Assembly (NCBI RefSeq): GCF_018343535.1
Contig: NZ_JAGYPF010000001.1
Span: forward strand, 186,001 to 250,000
Reading direction: 5' to 3'
Origin: Neobacillus rhizophilus
Lineage (GTDB): Bacteria > Bacillota > Bacilli > Bacillales > Cytobacillaceae
DNA: 64,000 nt
The notes beneath the pieces were generated by a model. That model did not search any database and was not told where the DNA came from. It saw only the letters and a list, made by a program, of their open reading frames with translations. Numbering within the stretch: the stretch's first letter is position 1; each line of letters starts with the position of its first letter. The position numbers and the translations under genes were made by a program. Shown here piece after piece: positions 18,155 to 27,451 of the stretch.

Positions 18155-19089
18155 AGGTGCTGGTAACAGGTGGAGCGGGGTTTATCGGTTCGCATGTTGT
18201 GCAAAATTTAGTAAAGTCCGGCCATGATCCTGTTGTGGCCGATAATTTATGTACAGGTAGTCTTGAGTTTGTTGAAAAGGATGTCCCCTTTTACAAGGTA
18301 GATATAACCACGCCAAAGATCGAGACTGTTTTTGCAAAGGAACGGCCGGATGCGGTTATCCACCTTGCAGCACAGGTGGATGTGGCCTATTCAATTCAAG
18401 ATCCGGCGGGGGACGCGAGACAAAATATTCTAGGAACGATTCAACTTTTGGCCAATAGCCAGCGATTTGATGTGAAGAAATTTATCTTTTCCTCTAGCTG
18501 TGCTGTCTATGGAAAACAGGATGATGTAAGTATAGATGAGACATTCCCTGTTAATCCTTTATCCTATTATGGGATTTCCAAGTATTCCTCAGAAATGTAT
18601 ATCAAAGCCTTTAACAGTTTGCATCAACTTCCATATACGATATTGAGATATGCAAATGTGTACGGACCCCGGCAAAGCACAAAAGGGGAAGGCGGGGTCA
18701 TTTCGATTTTTGCGCAAAAGGTCCTTCAGGGAATTCCGCCCTTTATTTATGGCGACGGGGAGCAGACTAGAGATTTCGTCTTCGTGAAAGATGTTGGCGA
18801 GGCTAATGTACTTTCGCTTAATAGCGGTACGAATGAAACCTTTAATATTGGCTGCAATACAAAAACTAGCATTAATGAACTCTATCAATCTATCTCCAAG
18901 CTTTCTTATAAAAACATCCACCCAATCTACACGCAAGCCCGCAGTGGAGATATCCTCCACAGCCGCCTTAACAACTCCAAAGCTAAGTCATTTTTGGACT
19001 GGGAGCCAAAATATGATCTTCAAAGCGGTCTAACGGAAACACTAAATTATTACTTGAACACCAATGAAAAAGGTTCATTTGGTGCCTGA
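18151..19089 (+). CDS. NAD-dependent epimerase/dehydratase (UDP-glucose 4-epimerase-like, YtcB-type)
   Basis: This cytoplasmic short-chain dehydrogenase of the extended type has 312 residues. The Rossmann motif GGAGFIG is at 7-13 and the catalytic YxxxK is Tyr140-Lys144 (YYGISK), with the Ser region SSSCAVYG just upstream. NVYGPRQ and the RDFVFVKDV segment are typical of UDP-hexose epimerases. It probably interconverts a nucleotide-sugar used by the glycosyltransferase of the same operon. In B. subtilis the related ytcB sits in a coat-associated sugar cluster (recalled knowledge). A weak hairpin (GCCTCC/GGGGGC + T-run) follows at 19094-19120. Confidence 0.88.
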   Translation: MKVLVTGGAGFIGSHVVQNLVKSGHDPVVADNLCTGSLEFVEKDVPFYKVDITTPKIETVFAKERPDAVIHLAAQVDVAYSIQDPAGDARQNILGTIQLLANSQRFDVKKFIFSSSCAVYGKQDDVSIDETFPVNPLSYYGISKYSSEMYIKAFNSLHQLPYTILRYANVYGPRQSTKGEGGVISIFAQKVLQGIPPFIYGDGEQTRDFVFVKDVGEANVLSLNSGTNETFNIGCNTKTSINELYQSISKLSYKNIHPIYTQARSGDILHSRLNNSKAKSFLDWEPKYDLQSGLTETLNYYLNTNEKGSFGA

Positions 19090-19213
19090 ACATCGCCTCC
19101 TAAACTGGGGGCTTTTTTACTTTATAGCGATAAGAATTACGGGAAAATAAAATATTATTTAAGTGTAATACTATTGGCAGACAGACTTAAGCTATTTGAA
19201 GGCAGGGATGAAA

Positions 19214-19654
19214 ATGATTTATACAAGCATCATAATTATTATCTTATTAGTATACTTTTTGATTATTCGACCGTTAACCAATCGCAACCGTCCACAAAAC
19301 ATGGAACCTCCGCGCAGAAATTACTACGGCAGACCGGATTATTACCCTCCGGGAGGCGGTGGTTTTGGACGTTTTGGAACCTTCGCAGGAGGCATGGCAG
19401 CAGGAGCTTTATTGACCTATCTTTTTGAACAGGGTAGAATTGGCTTTGATCAATTTCAAGCCATGCAGCATCTGCAAGACCATGAAATCATGCAGCAGTT
19501 GATGGACCAAAATATTATCCAAGAGGATGAAATTGACCAGCTCCAGGAAGAGCTAGGGGATGACCCAAACCAGGATTACAATGCTGACAACGATGACCAT
19601 CAGGATGATTATGATCAAGGAAATTGGGACAGCGGTGACGATAATTGGGTATAA
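19214..19654 (+). CDS. Hypothetical membrane-anchored acidic protein
   Basis: I do not recognise this family. From ATG 19214 it is 146 residues: an N-terminal transmembrane helix (IIIIILLVYFLII), a Pro/Arg/Tyr/Gly-rich linker, a small hydrophobic Gly/Ala patch (GMAAGALLTYLFEQG), an amphipathic Gln/Met-rich stretch, and a strongly acidic Asn/Asp/Gln tail. GGCAGGGA lies about 7 bases before ATG 19214; in-frame ATG 19208 and TTG 19196 are alternatives. The overall form suits a single-pass protein with a charged outer or inner domain. It is alone between two transcription units. Confidence 0.68.
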   Translation: MIYTSIIIIILLVYFLIIRPLTNRNRPQNMEPPRRNYYGRPDYYPPGGGGFGRFGTFAGGMAAGALLTYLFEQGRIGFDQFQAMQHLQDHEIMQQLMDQNIIQEDEIDQLQEELGDDPNQDYNADNDDHQDDYDQGNWDSGDDNWV

Positions 19655-19751
19655 GCCTAGATTCATTTTGAATTTTCTCAAAATAAGTTTTATTGAAAGC
19701 GTATGCTATAATATTTTTGTAAATTGAATACATCAGTAAAAGGGAGCAGTC

Positions 19752-20738
19752 ATGATGTTAAAAGATATTTTTATGAGTCTATCGCAAAATCAATTCCTTA
19801 ATAGTACTGCCAAAAAGTACGGCTTGAAGATGGGAGCACAAAGTGTTGTTGCGGGAACAAATATTGAGGAAGCAATAAAGAGTATTAAGGACCTCAACGC
19901 CAACGGAATCTCCTGCACTGTCGATAATTTGGGAGAGTTTGTATTCAAAGAAGAAGAGGCAGCAGCTGCTAGGGAACAGATTCTTAAAGTTATCGAAGCA
20001 ATACATAGTAATAATGCCGACGCACATATCTCTCTAAAACCGACTCAACTTGGGTTAGATATTGATTATAGTCTTTGCTTAAACAATGTCAGAGAGATTG
20101 TCGACAAGGCAAATCAATATAACATGTTTGTCAATATTGACATGGAAGATTTCAAGCATCTTCAGCCAACGCTTGATCTTTTGGATGATCTTTCTTTGGA
20201 ATACGATAATGTTGGTACGGTTATCCAAGCCTACTTCCATAATGCCATGGATTACCTTGAAAAATATAAAAACTATCGGATTCGCCTTGTAAAAGGAGCC
20301 TATAAAGAGCCTGCAGAGATTGCCTATCAGGACAAAAAGGATATTGATGCCAACTATATCAAGTTGATTGAATGGCATCTATTAAACGGCAAATTTACAT
20401 CAATTGCCACTCATGATCATCGAATCATCAATCACGTGAAGGAATTTGTTAAACGGAACAATATTCCTAACGATAAATTTGAATTCCAAATGCTGTATGG
20501 TTTTAGAAAAGAGCTACAGTTAAAGCTGGCAAAAGAAGGCTATAATTTCTGTACGTATGTCCCATTTGGCAACGACTGGTACGGCTATTTCATGCGTCGT
20601 CTGGCAGAAAGACCGCAGAATTTAAATCTTGTGGCGAAGCAAGTATTCAATAAGAAAACAAACACGATTCTTGGTGTTGCGGCTGGAGCCTTTATTTTAG
20701 GACGTGTGACAAGAGGCAATAATAATAAACGTAAATAA
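19752..20738 (+). CDS. Proline dehydrogenase
   Basis: This FAD-dependent enzyme oxidises proline to pyrroline-5-carboxylate, the first step of proline use as carbon, nitrogen or protectant. The 328 residues have the monofunctional Gram-positive TIM-barrel form, with HISLKPTQLGLDID, VNIDMEDF, RLVKGAYKEPAEIAYQ and the substrate-binding C-terminal RRLAERPQN (residues about 283-291). A hydrophobic tail (LGVAAGAFILGRV) could associate with the membrane. The partner pyrroline-5-carboxylate dehydrogenase is not adjacent. ATG 19752 follows AGGGAGC; ATG 19755 is equally possible. A clear terminator follows. Confidence 0.92.
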   Translation: MMLKDIFMSLSQNQFLNSTAKKYGLKMGAQSVVAGTNIEEAIKSIKDLNANGISCTVDNLGEFVFKEEEAAAAREQILKVIEAIHSNNADAHISLKPTQLGLDIDYSLCLNNVREIVDKANQYNMFVNIDMEDFKHLQPTLDLLDDLSLEYDNVGTVIQAYFHNAMDYLEKYKNYRIRLVKGAYKEPAEIAYQDKKDIDANYIKLIEWHLLNGKFTSIATHDHRIINHVKEFVKRNNIPNDKFEFQMLYGFRKELQLKLAKEGYNFCTYVPFGNDWYGYFMRRLAERPQNLNLVAKQVFNKKTNTILGVAAGAFILGRVTRGNNNKRK

Positions 20739-20746
20739 TGAACCTC

Positions 20747-20780
20747 AAACTCCCATTTTCACGAATGGGAGTTTTTTTTG
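20747..20780 (+). terminator. Terminator after proline dehydrogenase
   Basis: AACTCCCATT pairs with AATGGGAGTT over a 6-base loop, followed by eight Ts. Confidence 0.92.
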
Positions 20781-20895
20781 CTAATACATGTATTTACATG
20801 GTAAATATAAGTAAAATCAAAGAAATTAATCACGAAAAATGATATAGTAATCTAGTTGAATAGTTCGGTTAATTTTTATTAAGGAGAGAAAAGCT

Positions 20896-21825
20896 TTGGA
20901 AAGATTTTTACGAAACCCAAGTTGGGTTATTGTCATTTCCCTCATCACTTCATTGCTGTTGGGAGCATGTTCGAACGAACCTACATCAAAGGAAACCAAC
21001 AATACAAAGGTAGATACGGTTTCAAAGGAAACAACGGAAAAGAAAGCAGAAGCTGATGTAAAAGAGTCGGCGCAACCAGCAGAAGCCGGGAATAATAGCG
21101 AGCCTGTTGCTGAGCCTAAGCAAAGTCAGGAGGAGCTTGCCAAAAGTCTAGGCTTAGAACTTGTCACTGTCGGCAGGGTCGTGGACGGTGATACAATAGT
21201 CACTTCAGACGGAAGAAAAGTTCGCTTTGTTGGGGTTAACACCCCGGAATCGACGACCAGACATGAAGTTTACGGGAAAGAAGCCAGTGATTATACGAAA
21301 TCAAAGCTAGCTGGAAAACAGGTTTGGCTGCAAAAGGATGTATCCTCAACCGACCGCTATGGGCGCTATTTGCGGATTATCTGGATGGATGTACCAACAA
21401 ATGATATGGATGAAGCGGAAATTCGCAGCAAAATGTTCAACGCGGATTTGGTCTTAAATGGATATGCGGAACCATCCACATATCCGCCGGATGTTAAATA
21501 CAGCGAGTTTTTTGTAAAATTTGCCCGCGAAGCTCGGGAAGCAAATAAAGGTCTTTGGTCATATGGTGCAGATGGAACGACGAAGGGTGATCTGGATGGA
21601 AGTTCCACTTCAAAAAGCAGCGGTTCCTATTCAACAGGGAGCAGCACGTCTTCAGGTTCTTCATCGAGTGGAACGGATGCAAGCACCTCAGCCGGGACTA
21701 AATCTGAGGTTTTCCAAAATTGCACTGAATTGAGGAAGGTGTATCCAAACGGTGTTCCTGCCGGCCATCCAGCCTATCAGGCGAAAATGGATCGGGATAA
21801 AGATAATTATGCGTGTGAGCAATAA
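20896..21825 (+). CDS. Thermonuclease-family lipoprotein with C-terminal Excalibur domain
   Basis: This is a secreted, lipid-anchored Ca2+-dependent nuclease (SNase fold), like B. subtilis YokF. The 309 residues have a signal with lipobox LGAC (22-25), a Lys/Glu-rich linker to about 85, and the SNase domain at about 88-222 with VVDGDTI, catalytic Arg/Glu in VRFVGVNTPES (109-119) and DRYGRYLR (153-160). A Ser/Thr/Gly-rich spacer (235-268) leads to an Excalibur calcium-binding module (about 273-308, ending DRDKDNYACE). The start is TTG, with AAGGAGAG upstream. It may serve DNA uptake as a nutrient or defence, and stands alone. Confidence 0.92.
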   Translation: MERFLRNPSWVIVISLITSLLLGACSNEPTSKETNNTKVDTVSKETTEKKAEADVKESAQPAEAGNNSEPVAEPKQSQEELAKSLGLELVTVGRVVDGDTIVTSDGRKVRFVGVNTPESTTRHEVYGKEASDYTKSKLAGKQVWLQKDVSSTDRYGRYLRIIWMDVPTNDMDEAEIRSKMFNADLVLNGYAEPSTYPPDVKYSEFFVKFAREAREANKGLWSYGADGTTKGDLDGSSTSKSSGSYSTGSSTSSGSSSSGTDASTSAGTKSEVFQNCTELRKVYPNGVPAGHPAYQAKMDRDKDNYACEQ

Positions 21826-22140
21826 GATTCGCTCTAATTATTATACATGTTTACCAAATAAAAACTGTTTCATTATGAAAGTCATCGTTTGATGGCTTTT
21901 TTTATTTTTAAGTAGACAAACGGACAAAAATCGACAATGCCTTTGATATATAATAAAAAAGGACTGGATAATAATCCCTGTTTTATGATTACATATTTTT
22001 TTCGGTTATTATGGTCATTTGAAGCAGATATGGAAATACCTAGTCATTTTGACATGTAATCCTGAATAGGATAGTTGAGTGGGTCTCAAGTATGGTGTTG
22101 ATAGGACAACTAGATAAAGGACAAGGGGAGAAGTTGCGTA
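21826..22140. other. 315-bp intergenic region
   Basis: It contains a terminator-like hairpin for the nuclease gene (21879-21905, AAGTCATC/GATGGCTT with one wobble, then Ts) and AT-rich promoter-like DNA around 21950. The rest is non-coding up to the AGGGGAG ribosome site of the VanW gene. I see no RNA gene or repeat in it. Confidence 0.6.
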
Positions 22141-23136
22141 ATGGGAAAGTGGAAATGGGTCTTGCCAATTTGTTTAATTGGTAGTTTACTAGGATTGGCC
22201 GCCTGTTCTGAAAAATCGGTCAAAGAGACTACTGGGCCAAAGGTGACAGAACCGGCCAAACAGCCTGCTAAAACAGGAGAAGATAAACCTCAGAAGGAAG
22301 AACCAAAGCCTATTACAGTCAATGTTATTGATCCAAATACTAAGGCCATTATTAGAACGTTTTCGCCGAATGATATGGGCTTTGAAACAAATAAAGAAGC
22401 CTATCAAAAAGAACTTGAAAAATGGGCGAAGGAATTGGCAAGAGGAACTGAAGCGAAACCGGGATATGATCAGAAGATGGTCCTCGATAAAATCGATACT
22501 AATGGTCAATTAATTAAAGGAAAACCTCGTATTATCCTTGAAGAATCAGAATTAGTAGAAAAAATAATGACTGCATCTGTAGCAGGCGGGGATGTGGATC
22601 TGCCGATTTATGTGACAGAAAGCGGCTATAAACCTGAAGATATTGCTGGTTTGGGAGAAATAGTATTGGCATCCTATTCGACTTACTTTGACAGTAGGGT
22701 GGCGGGGCGCTCCAAGAATATCGAGCTATCAGGTCAAGCAATTGATAATGTGATTGTTGGTACTGGAGATGTTTTTTCCTTTAATACAACTGTCGGGCCA
22801 AGTGATGCTGCGCATGGCTATCAGCCCGCCAAGGAGATCGTCAATAAAAAGCTGGTCGATGGGATTGGCGGTGGTATCTGCCAAACGTCTTCAACATTGT
22901 TTAATGCAATTGACAAAGTAGGTGTGCAATATATTGAATGGAATCACCATTCACTTTCGGTTGGCTATGTCCCTCCTGGCCGTGATGCCACTGTCTCCTA
23001 CGGTGGTAAAGACTTTCAATTTCAAAACACTACAGGAGTGCCGTTATTAATCAAAACCCTTTACGGAAAAGGAAAATTAACCATTGAAATAAGAACATCC
23101 GCAGCCTATCAAACCATTTATGCACAGGGACATTAG
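22141..23136 (+). CDS. VanW-family lipoprotein
   Basis: This 331-residue lipoprotein has a signal with lipobox LAAC (19-22), a Lys/Pro/Glu-rich linker, and a mixed N-terminal domain. The VanW domain spans about 185-300, with the characteristic FSFNTTVGPSDAAHGYQPAKEI, GGGICQTSSTLFNA and WNHHSLSVGYVPPGRDATV segments. VanW is found in some vancomycin-resistance clusters, but the family is widespread in sporulating Firmicutes and its biochemical role is not established. A cell-wall-proximal function is likely. The absence of any van or peptidoglycan genes nearby argues against a resistance role. Confidence 0.9.
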   Translation: MGKWKWVLPICLIGSLLGLAACSEKSVKETTGPKVTEPAKQPAKTGEDKPQKEEPKPITVNVIDPNTKAIIRTFSPNDMGFETNKEAYQKELEKWAKELARGTEAKPGYDQKMVLDKIDTNGQLIKGKPRIILEESELVEKIMTASVAGGDVDLPIYVTESGYKPEDIAGLGEIVLASYSTYFDSRVAGRSKNIELSGQAIDNVIVGTGDVFSFNTTVGPSDAAHGYQPAKEIVNKKLVDGIGGGICQTSSTLFNAIDKVGVQYIEWNHHSLSVGYVPPGRDATVSYGGKDFQFQNTTGVPLLIKTLYGKGKLTIEIRTSAAYQTIYAQGH

Positions 23137-23142
23137 GTGTTT

Positions 23143-23199
23143 GTGGTGTCATACATCTATATCCAATATTGGATATAGATGTATGACACCACTTTTTTA
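23143..23199 (+). terminator. Perfect 50-bp palindrome with T-run (terminator of the VanW gene)
   Basis: Bases 23143-23192 are a perfect inverted repeat with 25-bp arms and no spacer (the arm begins GTGGTGTCATACATC), followed by TTTTTTA. It would make an exceptionally long hairpin. It begins 7 bases after the VanW stop codon. Confidence 0.85.
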
Positions 23200-23283
23200 T
23201 TTGGTTAATTTTTAAATGCATATTCCTTCTATACAAAGCGAAAAATAGCTATGGTTTGTTAGTAAAATATAGGAGGGAAAGGA

Positions 23284-25035
23284 ATGAAATGGATAAATAA
23301 AATGTTCGTTTTTGTAATTGTTCTTTCCTTGATAGGCTGGGCGGGAAACTTACAGGTCTCCGCTCAAGGGACGGAGGGTCACCAGCATCATGAACTGATT
23401 TCTGAAACACATAGTGTTGAAACAGCGAGACAGAATTAAGGAGGAAACGGCGACCAAGGATTATCTGAAAAGTATCATGGACATATTTCAGACCGTCCGG
23501 AAACAAAACAGAAAAAAACGAAGCCACCTGCTCCGAGTCAGCGCTATATTCCCATTCAGCTTTTAGGAATCAATGATTTGCATGGCCAGTTAAACGTAAC
23601 CCGTAAGGTAAACGGGAAACCTGTCGGACGGGCTGATTATCTAGCAGCATATTTAAAGCAGCGTGCGGCAGAAAACAAAAACACCCTGCTTGTCCAGGCA
23701 GGAGATATGGTCGGAGCTAGCCCGCCCGTTTCCGCGCTTTTACAGGATGAACCGACAATTGAGTTTTTAAACCGAATGGGCTTTGATATTGGGACTGTTG
23801 GAAACCATGAATTTGATGAAGGAGTAAATGAACTGCTTCGTCTTATCCATGGCGGAACTCATCCGAAAACAGGCAATTTTGCAGGATCCAAATTCCCTTG
23901 GGTAGTCGCCAATGTCATTAATAAAGAAACAGGCAAAACGATCTTGCCGCCTTACCAAGTCATGAAAGTAAATGGAATGCCAATCGGCTTTATCGGCGTT
24001 GTCACAACGGAAACTCCAACCATTGTGGTACCAAGCGGTGTAGCAGGTTTGCAATTTACTGATGAGGTCGAAGCCATTAATAAAAACGTTGCAGAATTGA
24101 AAAAGCAAGGTGTCAAAGCAATCGTTGTTTTAGCACATAATCCGGGTACTTCCGGTCCAAATGGGGAAAACCCAACTGGCCAGTTAGTTGATATCGCAAA
24201 CCGTGTTGATGACGAAGTGGATGTGATTTTTGGCGGACATAACCATGCATATATGAATGCCACAATAGATAATAAGTTAATAGTTCAAGCCTACTCTTAT
24301 GGAACGGCTTTTTCTGATGTCGATATCGAGATTGATCCAAAGACGAAGGATATTGTCACAAAAAGAGCTGAAATTGTGACAACGTTCCAGGAGGGGATTG
24401 ACCCAGATCCTGAAATAAAGCAAATGATTGAAGGATATGAATCAAAAATTGAACCAATTGTAAACCGTGTCGTTGGTTCTACGACAGAACCACTAACAGC
24501 CAAGCAAAACGAAAATGGTGAATCAGTTCTAGGTGATTTCATTGCCGATGCACAAAAGCAGGCCCTAGGAACGCAAATGGCATTTATGAATCCAGGCGGG
24601 ATTCGCGCAGATTTTGATTCGGGAGATATCACATGGGGCGAAGTTTATACTGTTCAGCCATTTAATAATGATATGGTGAAAATGGAAATGACAGGGCAGC
24701 AAATTCGCAATTTGCTTAACCAGCAATGGACAGACTCGAAAATGACCATGCTGCAGATTTCCGGGTTAACCTATACTTGGGATTCTGCGAAACCTGTAGG
24801 CCAAAGGGTAGGAAGCATCAAGCATGCCGATGGAACTGAACTGGATCCTAATGCTTCCTATACGGTAGCGGCCAACGTCTTCCTATCTGGCGGAGGAGAC
24901 GGTTTCACTGAATTCACTAGGGCTACCAATAAAGAGATTGGTCCGGTTGATTTAGATGTTCTGGTGAATTACATTCAAGCTCAGCCAAAACCATTCACCT
25001 ACAACATCCAAAATAGGATTCAGAAGGTAAAGTAA
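23284..25035 (+). pseudogene. 5'-nucleotidase/metallophosphatase, interrupted by an in-frame TAA
   Basis: The gene would encode a 583-codon secreted enzyme that dephosphorylates nucleotides outside the cell. ATG 23284 has an excellent ribosome site (AGGAGGGAAAGG) and a signal peptide (hydrophobic core about 8-20, VSA-Q at about 25-28). At codon 52 (23437-23439) there is a TAA; the frame then continues unchanged with LSEKYHGHISDRPETKQ and the metallophosphatase start IPIQLLGINDLHGQL. Later motifs are intact: GNHEFDEG, VLAHNPG, FGGHNHA, and the 5'-nucleotidase C domain with FMNPGGIRAD. Starting at TTG 23578 would cut off the metal-binding Asp of NDLHG. It is therefore a nonsense mutant, a sequencing error, or read through. 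Confidence 0.85.
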
Positions 25036-25051
25036 TACAATCTTGCAGTTT

Positions 25052-25091
25052 AAGAAGGGCTTTGATTTAAAAATCAAAGCCCTTCTTTCAT
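25052..25091 (+). terminator. Terminator after the 5'-nucleotidase gene
   Basis: AAGAAGGGCTTTGATTT pairs perfectly with AAATCAAAGCCCTTCTT over a very short loop. The tail is T-poor (TTTCATAAT). Confidence 0.85.
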
Positions 25092-25266
25092 AATCATAAT
25101 AGTCGTTATCTTGAAAACCGTTTCTTAAACTTTAAGAACCATTTTACTCAAATTTGATCTCATCACGTTATTATTGCCAAAATGGATCGTTAATGCACGG
25201 GCATCATTACCTGAAGACCGGCACCGATTGGTTCGAGTAGGGCATCACCGGAAAGGAGCAATTTTG

Positions 25267-25392
25267 ATGGTATGGAAGCATTTATATCACCGTGAGCCAC
25301 TAAACTATGACCCGCAATTCTGGGGAATGGCCTTTTGGACATTTTGCCTTTTTGTCTTTATGCAGAGCCTGACACCTACCTTTTATTCGTAA
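25267..25392 (+). CDS. Candidate 41-residue membrane protein
   Basis: ATG 25267 follows AAAGGAG with 7-base spacing, a strong translation signal. The product is MVWKHLYHREPLNYDPQF followed by a single hydrophobic segment (WGMAFWTFCLFVFMQSL) and a short tail. I do not recognise a family. The frame is open upstream to a TTG at 25174, but that part has no ribosome site. Its last 10 bases overlap the convergent pepF gene. Confidence 0.5.
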   Translation: MVWKHLYHREPLNYDPQFWGMAFWTFCLFVFMQSLTPTFYS

Positions 25393-27200
25393 GACCGCTC
25401 AAGTTCCTCGATTAGTGACCCAACATAAGCTACCGCTTTCTTGATTGGTTCCGGGCTAGACATGTCGATGCCAGCGTGTTTAATCAGTTCTAACGGTTTC
25501 ATGGTTCCGCCAGCGCGAAGGACTTCGAGCCATCTGTCGACTGCAGGCTGGCCTTCTTCCTGGATAATCTGCGCCATGGCCGTGGAAACAGTCAGACCCG
25601 CGGAGTAGGTGTACGGATATAAGCCCATATAATAGTGCGGCTGGCGCATCCAGGTCAGGCGGGCACCTTCATCAATCACCACCGTGTCTCCCCAGAACTC
25701 GGAAAGAACAGTGCCAGTTACTTCTGTTAATGTTTTCGCAGTCAATGCCTTGCCTTCTTCGGCCAAGTCATACACTCTACGTTGATACTCAGCCTCGAGC
25801 AGGTGAGTGACAAAATTATGATAGTAGGTTCCTAATAACTGCAAAATAACCCAGCGGCGCATCTGCTTATCATCCTTGTACTTAGCCAGTAAATGCTGAC
25901 CCAACAGCATTTCATTCATGGTTGAAGGAGCCTCAACAAAGTACATCGAAGGACGGACATTCATGATTCGTTGATTCTTATTCGCCAAATAGAAATGTCC
26001 CGCATGGCCGAACTCATGGGCGAGGGTAAAACAGCCGCGCATGTTATCCTGCCAAGTAATCAGGATATACGGATGTGCCCCGTAAGGACTTGAACAGAAG
26101 GCCCCGGTTGATTTGCCTTTATTGTCCGCCCGGTCGACCCATCTTTCTTTAAAACCTTTTTCAATTACTTCACAGTATTCAGGTCCCATGACTTTCAAAG
26201 ATTCCAAGATTACCTGGCTGGCTTCTTCAAAGGTGGTACTTGGATTGAAATCCGGATCAAGAGGTGCTTTCAAATTACAGAAAAGCATTTCATCAAGACC
26301 CAAGACTTTCTTCTTCAAAAGGGCAAATCTGCGCATGTGCGGAGCCAATTCTTTAAAAATGATATCAATCTGATTGTTATACATTCCAAGTGAAACCTGC
26401 TGAGGCTCCAGGAGCATGTGAGTGACAGATTCATAATTGCGTAAGCGGGCAAGTGTAACTTGCTTTTTCACCTCTGTCGAATAGGTAGCTGCCATTGTAT
26501 TCGTGTACTGTTTAAGCGTCGAAACAAAAGACTTATAGGCTTTACGACGAACATCAGTATCTTCCGAAAACTCATAACGGCTTTCAAAAAGGGCAAAGGA
26601 GACCGGCAGTTCCTTTCCGTTTGAATCTTGAATTGCCGCAAAGTCCATATCCGCCAATTTTGTCATTTGATAGATTTGGTAGGGGGCACCATGAACGTCC
26701 CCAAGTGCGGCAAGTGCTTCTTCTGTTTCAGGGGAAAGCCGATGTTTTTTTGTATTTAAAAGCTCATCTAAATTCTTCGTGAATGGTTCTAACCTAGGCT
26801 CTTCCTGAAAAAACTTTTCAAGGGTTCCTTCTTCAAAATCAAGGATTTCCGAATTGATAAACGATAGAGCAGCAATACTCTTTGTCCGTAATAAAGCAAA
26901 TTTTGCGGAGTTGGCTTGGTTTTCCGGATCTGAGCCGTCTGCCGATTGCTTTAAGTTCACATATGTCCAAGCTTTGATAATCCGCATCGAATGCTGTTCC
27001 TGTGCCGACAGGCAATCCAGCAAGGCTTTAGAACTTGTATGTAAAGTACCCTTATACTGATCGAAGAAGGCAATCTCTTTATCTATTATGTCTAACTCTG
27101 CTTCCCATGCCTCTAAAGATGGGAATAAATCAATGAGATTCCAAGTGAAATCCTCGGGTACTTCGGACCTGCTTAGCCGTTTTTCGATTGTTTTATCCAT
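25383..27200 (-). CDS. pepF: Oligoendopeptidase F (M3 family metallopeptidase)
   Basis: This is a cytoplasmic zinc endopeptidase that cleaves short peptides. It has 605 residues from the chosen start, the normal size for the PepF clade. The zinc site HEFGH is near residue 395 (CFTLAHEFGHAGHFY), with the downstream Glu in VEAPSTMNEMLL, and the N-terminal PepF domain is helical. I place the start at 27200 (MDKTIEKRLSRSEVPEDF), which has AGGGGG 9 bases upstream. The frame is open to 27314, but that stretch is Lys/Phe-rich non-conserved sequence. It diverges from the CidA/CidB-type pair. Confidence 0.93.
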   Translation of the reverse strand: MDKTIEKRLSRSEVPEDFTWNLIDLFPSLEAWEAELDIIDKEIAFFDQYKGTLHTSSKALLDCLSAQEQHSMRIIKAWTYVNLKQSADGSDPENQANSAKFALLRTKSIAALSFINSEILDFEEGTLEKFFQEEPRLEPFTKNLDELLNTKKHRLSPETEEALAALGDVHGAPYQIYQMTKLADMDFAAIQDSNGKELPVSFALFESRYEFSEDTDVRRKAYKSFVSTLKQYTNTMAATYSTEVKKQVTLARLRNYESVTHMLLEPQQVSLGMYNNQIDIIFKELAPHMRRFALLKKKVLGLDEMLFCNLKAPLDPDFNPSTTFEEASQVILESLKVMGPEYCEVIEKGFKERWVDRADNKGKSTGAFCSSPYGAHPYILITWQDNMRGCFTLAHEFGHAGHFYLANKNQRIMNVRPSMYFVEAPSTMNEMLLGQHLLAKYKDDKQMRRWVILQLLGTYYHNFVTHLLEAEYQRRVYDLAEEGKALTAKTLTEVTGTVLSEFWGDTVVIDEGARLTWMRQPHYYMGLYPYTYSAGLTVSTAMAQIIQEEGQPAVDRWLEVLRAGGTMKPLELIKHAGIDMSSPEPIKKAVAYVGSLIEELERSYE

Positions 27201-27451
27201 ACATGTATTCCCCCTAAAATATTTAGCTTCCCTAAATTTTATCATATGATTTGATTTACCTAAAAATTTAGTCAACTTTATTTTATAGAAAAAGTTAGGA
27301 TATCTCACAAACATCAGCTTTGATTTAAATTTCAGTGTTAGAAAACCTTACAAATTTGCAGAATGTTCCTTCACTGTATGCCATACTAGCATTATTAAAA
27401 CGATTCCTGCTCGTTAAACATAAAAATGAGCTGACAGGAGGGTGGGAACCG

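Noticed and set aside
19174..19428. 84-codon open frame on the plus strand
   Set aside because: It overlaps the hypothetical membrane protein in another frame and lacks a ribosome site.
22189..22509. 106-codon open frame on the minus strand
   Set aside because: It is antisense to the VanW lipoprotein, with no ribosome site or known motif.
22141..23136. Vancomycin resistance gene
   Set aside because: The VanW domain is common in sporulating Firmicutes, and no vanH, vanA, vanX or sensor genes are present.
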